NCBI GenBank assembly: GCA_038209965.1
Contig: JBBQXF010000043.1
Coordinates: 1-37,755, forward strand
Source: JALONO01 sp038209965
GTDB taxonomy: Bacteria; Bacteroidota; Bacteroidia; Cytophagales; Thermoflexibacteraceae
Length of the DNA stretch: 37,755 bases
Reading direction: 5' to 3'
Within the stretch, counting starts at the first letter, position 1, and each line of letters starts with the position of its first letter. The translations under genes and the position numbers were made by a program. Positions 31,832 to 37,755 of the stretch are shown piece after piece. The notes beneath the pieces are model-generated. The model made no database searches. It saw only the letters and a program-made list of their open reading frames with translations, and was not told where the DNA came from.

Positions 31832-34522
31832 ATGCCAAACCATTCTCAACTCAGTGCCGAGGCAGTGCTCCAAGAATTGGCAAGCACCGAGGCCGGCCTC
31901 CCGCAAGCCGAAGCCGAGCACCGGCTGGCCCAGTATGGTCCCAACCGTTTGCAGGCCCAAGCCCCGATCAACCATTGGCGGTTGTTTTTCAACCAGTTCA
32001 AATCTTTTATTGTCTATATCTTATTGGTGGCCACTGTTTTGGCCGCCATCACTAGCGAATACGTGGATGCGGCCATTATCCTGTTGATCCTCTTGGCCAA
32101 TGCGGGCATTGGGTATTGGCAGGAACTGAGTGCCCAAAAATCGTTGCAGGCCCTGAAACAGTTGGATACTGGGCAGGCAAAGGTGTATCGGGATGGCCAA
32201 CTGCGCACCCTTGGGGCCGAAGAACTGGTGCCGGGCGATGTGGTGATGGTGGAGGCGGGCGACAAGATCCCGGCCGATGCCCGGCTGCTCACCGCCAACC
32301 GCCTAAAAGTGGGCGAAGCTTCGCTCACGGGCGAAAGCGTGCCGGTGGACAAAACGACCGATGCCCTGCCCGGCGACTTGCCCATCGCTGACCGTATCAA
32401 CTGCGTTTATGCGGCGACCAACGTAGCCGATGGTTCGGGTAAAGCAGTGGTAGTGGCTACGGGCATGACCACCGAAATGGGCAAAATAGCGGCCATGCTC
32501 CACGAGGGCGAAACTGAGCTCACCCCTTTGCAACTTCGCCTCGAGGCATTTGGCCGCAACTTGGGCTATGTAGTATTGGGCATCTGCGCCCTGATGGTTG
32601 CTGTTTTTGTGGTGGAGCAGGTTGTTCAACATACTTTTACTTGGAGCGGCCTGCTCCAGATTTGTCTCTTGGCGGTGTCACTGGCTGTAGCTGCCGTGCC
32701 CGAGGGCTTGCCCGCCGTAGTCACCATTGCCCTGAGCATCGGGGTCAAAAAGCTGTTGGCCAAAAAAGCGTTGGTCAAAAAGCTGGCCTCGGTCGAGACC
32801 CTGGGTTCGTGCAATATCATTTGTTCGGACAAAACCGGCACCCTGACCCAGAACCAAATGACCGTGACTGATGCTTGGTCGCTGGCCGGTGAATCGCAAT
32901 TGGCGGGGATCGGCTACCAGCCCGAGGGCGAAGTGAGCGGGCAAGTGGCCCCTCTGCTGTTCCAGATCGGGGCACTGTGCAACAATGCTTCCCTCTACCA
33001 AAAAGAAAACGAATGGCAGATCACGGGCGACCCGATGGAAGCCGCCCTGCTGGTCAGTGCCCAAAAAGCTGGTGCGGATATCACCGGTTTCCAGCGCTTG
33101 GCCGAACTTCCCTTCGACTCCACCCGCAAGCGCATGAGCGTGGCCGTACAGTATGGCGAGGATACTTTGTTGCTGGTCAAAGGGGCCCCCAATGTGCTGT
33201 TGGAGCAATGCGACAAGGTCTGGCAGGAGGAAGCGGCCCGGCCAATGGACGAGGCAGCCAAGGCCCAGATCACGCAGCAAGTCGATAGCTACGCCACGCA
33301 AGCCAAGCGGGTGTTGGGGTTTGCTTACAAGCCCTTGCCCAGCGCGGAAGCCACTGCCCTGGATCCTGACGATGAAAGCCAACTGATCTTTGTGGGGTTG
33401 CAGGCCCTGATCGACCCGCCCCGCCCCGAGGTGACCGATGCAGTGCGGCGGGCCCAGGCGGCGGGTATCCGGCTAATGATGATCACTGGCGATTACTTGG
33501 AAACTGCCCAAGCCATTGGCGAACAAATCGGGATCACTGGCTTAGCCATTGATGGTCCGGGACTTGACGCGCTGTCGGACGATGAACTGGCCCAAGCCTT
33601 GGCCAACGGGACCAATCTCTTTGCCCGGGTGACCCCGGCGCACAAAATGCGCATTGTGGCGGCTTTGAAAAAACAGCAAAATGTGGTGGCCATGACCGGC
33701 GACGGCGTGAACGATGCGCCCGCCCTTCAGAAAGCCGACATTGGCGTGGCAGTAGGTTCGGGCACCGACGTGGCCAAGGAGGCCGCCGATTTTGTGCTCA
33801 TGGACGATTCGTTTGTTCACATTGTCAATGCGATAGAAGAAGGCCGGGGCATTTATGACAATATCCAAAAAGCCATTCTGCACCTGTTGACCGGCAATCT
33901 GTCGGAGGTGATCGTGGTGGTGATGGCCGTGGTGTTGGGCTGGCCTTTGCCCCTCACCGCCATCATGCTACTGTGGATCAACCTAGTGACCGACGGGATG
34001 CCAGCTTTGGCCCTGGCCATGGATCCCCATGGGCCCGGCATCATGGAGCGCAAGCCCCTGCCGCTCAATACCGGCATATTGCCCCGGGAATTGCTGATTT
34101 TTTTGGTGATATTGGGCGTTCTCAGCGGGGGAGTAGCCATTGCGCTATTCGTTTGGTACAATGGGCACATCACCAGTAGCCCGCAGATCGGCACGGCCCG
34201 AACAATCGTTTTCCAATTTATAGCCTTAGCCGAAATGGTGATCTTGTTTGCCATCCGGGCCTATTTTCGTACCCCAACCTTCACCAATTATTGGGTTTGG
34301 GGTGCAGTGGGAGGAACGATCGCCTTGCAGGCCGGGCTGATGTATAGCCCAGTGAGCAGTTTTTTTGACATTGTGCCACTGGGCTTGTCGGATCTGGGGA
34401 TATTGGGGGGCAGCACCGTAGTATTCGCGGCTGTCGTGTGGGGTGTCATGCTTCTGCTCCGCGCTTTCCACGCTCGAGCATCTACCCCCCAATCAAAGAT
34501 CAGCCGCCCATCTACTCAATAA
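31832..34522 (+). CDS. cation-translocating P-type ATPase (P2A, Ca2+ type)
   Basis: 896 residues. An N-terminal cation-ATPase domain is followed by two helices, actuator motif TGES (166-169), and the M4 PEGLP segment. The phosphorylation site is DKTGT with Asp333, with an LPFDSTRKRMSV nucleotide-binding segment after it. TGDGVNDAP follows with Asp624 and Asp628, then the C-terminal transmembrane domain. PEGLP and a SERCA-like overall order point to Ca2+ (or Mn2+) export in the P2A class. It sits in the inner membrane. Upstream is a fair promoter; downstream is an imperfect hairpin at 34524-34572 without a T tract. Confidence 0.9.
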   Translation: MPNHSQLSAEAVLQELASTEAGLPQAEAEHRLAQYGPNRLQAQAPINHWRLFFNQFKSFIVYILLVATVLAAITSEYVDAAIILLILLANAGIGYWQELSAQKSLQALKQLDTGQAKVYRDGQLRTLGAEELVPGDVVMVEAGDKIPADARLLTANRLKVGEASLTGESVPVDKTTDALPGDLPIADRINCVYAATNVADGSGKAVVVATGMTTEMGKIAAMLHEGETELTPLQLRLEAFGRNLGYVVLGICALMVAVFVVEQVVQHTFTWSGLLQICLLAVSLAVAAVPEGLPAVVTIALSIGVKKLLAKKALVKKLASVETLGSCNIICSDKTGTLTQNQMTVTDAWSLAGESQLAGIGYQPEGEVSGQVAPLLFQIGALCNNASLYQKENEWQITGDPMEAALLVSAQKAGADITGFQRLAELPFDSTRKRMSVAVQYGEDTLLLVKGAPNVLLEQCDKVWQEEAARPMDEAAKAQITQQVDSYATQAKRVLGFAYKPLPSAEATALDPDDESQLIFVGLQALIDPPRPEVTDAVRRAQAAGIRLMMITGDYLETAQAIGEQIGITGLAIDGPGLDALSDDELAQALANGTNLFARVTPAHKMRIVAALKKQQNVVAMTGDGVNDAPALQKADIGVAVGSGTDVAKEAADFVLMDDSFVHIVNAIEEGRGIYDNIQKAILHLLTGNLSEVIVVVMAVVLGWPLPLTAIMLLWINLVTDGMPALALAMDPHGPGIMERKPLPLNTGILPRELLIFLVILGVLSGGVAIALFVWYNGHITSSPQIGTARTIVFQFIALAEMVILFAIRAYFRTPTFTNYWVWGAVGGTIALQAGLMYSPVSSFFDIVPLGLSDLGILGGSTVVFAAVVWGVMLLLRAFHARASTPQSKISRPSTQ

Positions 34523-34668
34523 AGTGATTAAAGGCAATAGACGGCTTTGGGCGGTCAATGTTGCCTGATCACGCGCCGATTGCGGAAGGTGCGTGGTCTT
34601 TCCCCCCAAAGTGGTGAGGGTATAAAGGCAAGCTGGTACATCAACTGAGATTACGCAACCCATTTAAA

Positions 34669-34746
34669 ATCCCGAAGGGATGCAATGTTTATGGTGAACA
34701 GCCAATTTTAGCGTAAACCTTGAAAGGATGTCATCCGTTCGGGATT
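34669..34746. repeat. 78-bp inverted-repeat element
   Basis: aatcccgaagggatg (34669-34683) and catccgttcgggatt (34732-34746) are inverted copies matching at 14 of 15 positions. Allowing one gap, the similarity extends a few bases inward. The element resembles a small intergenic repeat. I have the impression that similar sequences with an 'ATCCCGAAGGGAT' end recur in Bacteroidota genomes, but I cannot check this. The right arm ends 19 bases before the kinase ATG, so it could also act on that gene's translation. Confidence 0.55.
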
Positions 34747-34765
34747 GATCCAAGCAACTTTTGAT

Positions 34766-36229
34766 ATGGACTATTTTATCGGTGTAGATATTGGCACCAC
34801 CGCTACCAAAGCTGTTGCGTTTGACCTCGGCGGAAAAATCTTGGCGCGTCAGGGCATTGCTTACCCCATGATCCACCCGCGCCCCGACTGGAGCGAACAG
34901 GATCCGGCCCTGATCTTGCGGGCCGTGATTGGCTGCATCGGCCAAGTTCAGCGCATGGTGCAAACCGGTCAGTTGCTCGGGGTAAGTTTCAGCAGTGCAA
35001 TGCACAGCCTGATGGCCGTGGATGCCGCTGGCCACCCGCTCACTCCACTGATCATCTGGGCCGACAACCGGGCCAGTGCCGAAGCTGACCGTTTTCGGGC
35101 GGACGAACTGGCCCAATCATTATATCAGCGGACGGGCCTGCCGATCCACCCCATGTCGCCGTTTTGTAAGCTCCAATGGCTGGCCCGCCACGAAGGCCGC
35201 CTTTTTGCCGAAGCCCACAAGTTCATTGGGATCAAGGAATACGTCTTTCACCAATTTTTTGGTTCGTACTTGATCGACCATTCGCTGGCCTCAGCCACCG
35301 GCCTGTTCAATTTGGCCACCCTCGACTGGGATGCCGGGGCTTTGGCAATGGCTGGGATCGGCCCGGATCGGCTCTCGGTGCCAGTGCCAGCGCATTACCG
35401 CCCGACGGACTTGGCCCCGGCCTTGGCGGCACAAATGGCCATCCCCGTTCAGACTCCCTTTTTTGTTGGCGGCAGCGACGGCTGTTTGGCCAACTTGGGT
35501 TCGGGGGTCATTGCCCCGGGCCGGATGGCAGTCACCGTGGGCACGAGTGGGGCAGTGCGCATTGCGGCCCCCACCATCCAAACCGATGCCCAAATGCGCA
35601 CTTTTTGCTATGTCTTGGCCGATGGCCACTACGTTTCGGGCGGGGGCATGAACAATGGCAGCGTCATCTTGGATTGGTGGAGGGGCCAATTTGCCCCGGC
35701 CTCAGCTTCGGTGGCTGGAGTGGCCGACATAGCTCCGGGGGCCGATGGGCTGCTCTGCCTGCCCTATTTGCTGGGCGAGCGGGCCCCCATCTGGAACGCA
35801 CGCGCCAAAGGGGTTTTCTTCGGGATAACCGCCACCCACACCCATGCCCACTTTACCCGCGCCTGCATGGAAGGGGTAACGTTCGCCCTTTTCACGATTG
35901 CCAAGATTTTGGACGAGCGACAGCATTCGGAAGTGGTGTATGCCTCGGGTGGCTTTGCCCATTCCCCGGCTTGGGTTCAAATCCTGGCCGATGTATTTGA
36001 CAAGCCCGTTTATCTGACCGAAAGCGTGGAGAGTTCTGCTTGGGGAGCGGCGTTGATCGGACTAAAGGAATTGGGGGTGATCGGAAATTTGTCCGACGCG
36101 GCCCGTTTTGCCATTCCCAAGCACGAATACCTGCCCAACTCGGCCAACCGGGAAGTTTATGTCGCGGCAGTGGGCCAATTTGAGCGGCTTTACCAACTCT
36201 TGAAACCTGAGTTTGGTTTCGTCGGGTAA
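34766..36229 (+). CDS. FGGY-family carbohydrate kinase (gluconokinase type)
   Basis: Start ATG 34766 (MDYFIGVDIGTTATKAVAFD), chosen because the ATT-initiated extension is only seven codons with no family similarity. The protein has 487 residues, the family length. The N-terminal phosphate-binding segment is VDIGTTATK. The substrate-side block TGLPIHPMSPFCKLQWL (from residue 123) is typical of gluconate kinases. The FGGY signatures follow: GGGMNNGSVILDWW, LLGERAPIW and the ATP-site VVYASGGFAHSPAW. It phosphorylates a sugar acid such as gluconate in the cytoplasm. Xylulokinase is the main alternative, but the HPMSP pattern favours gluconokinase. Confidence 0.85.
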   Translation: MDYFIGVDIGTTATKAVAFDLGGKILARQGIAYPMIHPRPDWSEQDPALILRAVIGCIGQVQRMVQTGQLLGVSFSSAMHSLMAVDAAGHPLTPLIIWADNRASAEADRFRADELAQSLYQRTGLPIHPMSPFCKLQWLARHEGRLFAEAHKFIGIKEYVFHQFFGSYLIDHSLASATGLFNLATLDWDAGALAMAGIGPDRLSVPVPAHYRPTDLAPALAAQMAIPVQTPFFVGGSDGCLANLGSGVIAPGRMAVTVGTSGAVRIAAPTIQTDAQMRTFCYVLADGHYVSGGGMNNGSVILDWWRGQFAPASASVAGVADIAPGADGLLCLPYLLGERAPIWNARAKGVFFGITATHTHAHFTRACMEGVTFALFTIAKILDERQHSEVVYASGGFAHSPAWVQILADVFDKPVYLTESVESSAWGAALIGLKELGVIGNLSDAARFAIPKHEYLPNSANREVYVAAVGQFERLYQLLKPEFGFVG

Positions 36230-36294
36230 CTAACAGAAGGGATCAGTTGGCTAAATGCAGGGGCAAAATGTAAATGTGCCACCAAAAGCATTGA

Positions 36295-37755
36295 TTACTG
36301 GTTTGGTGTTTTATTGTTTATAAAATCGTCTGCTAACATTTTGGCTTGGGTGATTACTGTCTCCACCGCTTTCTCTTGTAAGTCTGGCGGATAACCGTGC
36401 AAGCGTAAAATTCGTCTTATATTCCTTCTTAGTCCTGATTGAACACTTTCTTTAATTGTCCAGTCTATTGTCGTGCTATTGCGAACTGTTTTTAAAAGTT
36501 CTTGTGCAATGTGTTTTAATATTTCGTCACCCAATACTGCAACTGCACTGTTGTTTACTTCTAACGCAGTATAAAAGGCATATTCTCTATAATCCAATCC
36601 TAACTTTTCACCTCGTTTGTCGGCTTCTTTTATTTGTTCCGCAAATGGGATTAAGACTTTCTCTAAAAATTCAACCGTGTCAATCATTCCATTGTGATAG
36701 CGTTTTATGGCATCTTCCAACATTTCAGAAAACTTTTTGCTTTCAACCAAATTGATTTTTGTCCTTTTCTTAATTTCGTCTTTGAGTAGTTTTTTCAATA
36801 ACTCAACTGCCAAATTCTTGTGTGGCAAGTCTTTCAGTTCTTGCAAAAAACGTTCGTCTAATATTTCAATGTTTGGTTTTTTCAAACCTGCTGCATCAAA
36901 AATGTCAATTACATTGTCGGCTGTAATGGCTTCGGAAATGATTTGCTTGATTGCCGTTTCCATTTCTTCGCCACCTGCTCCGCCTTCGTTTCTGTCGGAT
37001 ATTTTTACCAACCTTGATTTGATTGCTTGAAACAAAGCAACATCATCACGAATTGCCAATGCCTTGTCGTGTGGTACAGAAATAGCAAATGCTTTCAGCA
37101 AGTTTTTGGTATTGTCTGTAAAGCTTTGTTCTCCGTTTTCCTGACTGAAAATATAATCTACAATTATAGGAATAAATTTTAGTTTTTCTTCGGGCAGAAG
37201 CGTAAAGAATTTCTTCCAATCAAAATGTCTTAATTGATAATCTATTGCTTCGTGCAATTCCAACATTTTAGCAACTGCCAATTCTTGGTCAAGGGTTGGT
37301 TTTCCTTCGCCACCGCTTGCGGTGTATTCTGCCAATGCCGATTTTAATTCTTGTGCTATGCCCAAATAATCTACAACCAAACCGCCTGATTTGCCTTCCG
37401 TAAATACTCGGTTTACTCGGGCAATGGCTTGCATTAAACTATGTCCACGCATTGGTTTGTCTACATACAAAGTATGCAAACAAGGTGCGTCAAAGCCTGT
37501 GAGCCACATATCACGAACAATAACCAATTTTAAACTGTCGTTTGGATTTTTCAAACGGTCGCCAATAGCTTTGCGTTTAGTTTTACTGCGAATATGATTT
37601 TGCATATTCAAAGTATCGCTACTGCTCCCTGTCATTATAACTTTGATAGTTCCTTTGTCATCATCGTCTGAATGCCACAGAGGACGAATTTTAATAATGG
37701 CATCATACAATTCCACACAAATTCTACGGCTCATACAAACTATCATTGCCTTGCC
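36295..37755 (-). CDS. hsdR: type I restriction enzyme R subunit (HsdR), C-terminal part, cut by window end
   Basis: The frame is open to the window edge and carries on in frame as GKAMIVCMSRR. It ends with TAA at 36295-36297. About 486 residues are visible. Motor motifs of the second RecA-like domain are present: VIVRDMWLTGFDAPCLHTLY and the QAIARVNRVF arginine-finger block. A helical C-terminal domain of HsdR follows. This subunit cuts DNA after ATP-driven translocation in a complex with HsdM and HsdS, which are not in the window. Its AT-rich codon use contrasts with the kinase just 65 bases away, so it was probably acquired horizontally. Confidence 0.9.
   Translation of the reverse strand, partial: GKAMIVCMSRRICVELYDAIIKIRPLWHSDDDDKGTIKVIMTGSSSDTLNMQNHIRSKTKRKAIGDRLKNPNDSLKLVIVRDMWLTGFDAPCLHTLYVDKPMRGHSLMQAIARVNRVFTEGKSGGLVVDYLGIAQELKSALAEYTASGGEGKPTLDQELAVAKMLELHEAIDYQLRHFDWKKFFTLLPEEKLKFIPIIVDYIFSQENGEQSFTDNTKNLLKAFAISVPHDKALAIRDDVALFQAIKSRLVKISDRNEGGAGGEEMETAIKQIISEAITADNVIDIFDAAGLKKPNIEILDERFLQELKDLPHKNLAVELLKKLLKDEIKKRTKINLVESKKFSEMLEDAIKRYHNGMIDTVEFLEKVLIPFAEQIKEADKRGEKLGLDYREYAFYTALEVNNSAVAVLGDEILKHIAQELLKTVRNSTTIDWTIKESVQSGLRRNIRRILRLHGYPPDLQEKAVETVITQAKMLADDFINNKTPNQ

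Noticed and set aside
34524..34572. Imperfect hairpin after the P-type ATPase gene
   Set aside because: The stem has mismatches and no T tract, so it is not a convincing terminator.

Overview
The window looks like a chromosomal segment of a Bacteroidota bacterium, probably a Cytophagia-type lineage with moderately high GC. The evidence is a set of families largely confined to that phylum (DUF4290, DUF4292 paired with a TPR protein, a Rho-binding-antiterminator-like protein, an NVEALA-type secreted peptide next to a 6-bladed beta-propeller lipoprotein, a DUF6734-like glycosyltransferase). The near absence of Shine-Dalgarno sequences and a few TAnnTTTG promoter boxes fit as well. There are no rRNA, tRNA or CRISPR genes.

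Layout. 1-1620: two tandem SGNH/GDSL hydrolases, the first cut by the window edge. 1621-2211: AT-rich, non-coding, with a MITE-like nested inverted repeat. 2212-6588: an NVEALA-like six-cysteine peptide, a frameshifted beta-propeller lipoprotein, a glycosyltransferase-like protein with two compensating frameshifts, and an RND/HlyD-type adaptor without its pump. 6589-8520: a graveyard with a truncated signal-peptide gene, an antisense S9 peptidase fragment and a broken AAA ATPase. 8556-13137: DUF4292 lipoprotein and TPR protein (overlapping), a polysaccharide deacetylase and an AI-2E/PerM-family permease. 13146-13247: the last 33 codons of an RND pump. 13416-15065: acyl-CoA carboxylase beta subunit. 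15301-16398: a low-GC block with a broken PD-(D/E)XK nuclease and a broken RusA-like resolvase. 16399-17640: mostly non-coding, plus a decayed lipoprotein gene. 17641-26728: ordinary housekeeping and lipid genes (ABC exporter, DUF1080 hydrolase, PRPP-synthetase-like protein, PlsC, DUF4290, acyl-ACP desaturase, phosphosulfolactate synthase, TPR protein). 26904-28272: Rof-like protein and a split DnaJ-domain membrane protein. 28466-36229: GH95-like hydrolase, fasciclin lipoprotein, P-type ATPase and gluconokinase-type FGGY kinase. 36295-37755: C-terminal part of a type I restriction HsdR, AT-rich and probably acquired.

How it fits together. The most suggestive group is 2212-6588: a small exported Cys-rich peptide, a propeller lipoprotein, a sugar-transferase-like enzyme and an efflux adaptor. 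A second small signal-peptide gene at 6853 carries a similar leader sequence. This could be the remains of a peptide production or display locus; the functional link is inference.

A striking property of the window is decay. About eight genes (roughly 6.6 kb) carry around 15 single-base indels or stops, often in homopolymers. About 25 kb of other, mostly long genes read through without interruption. This pattern argues for real pseudogenes rather than uniform sequencing error, but raw reads would be needed to settle it.
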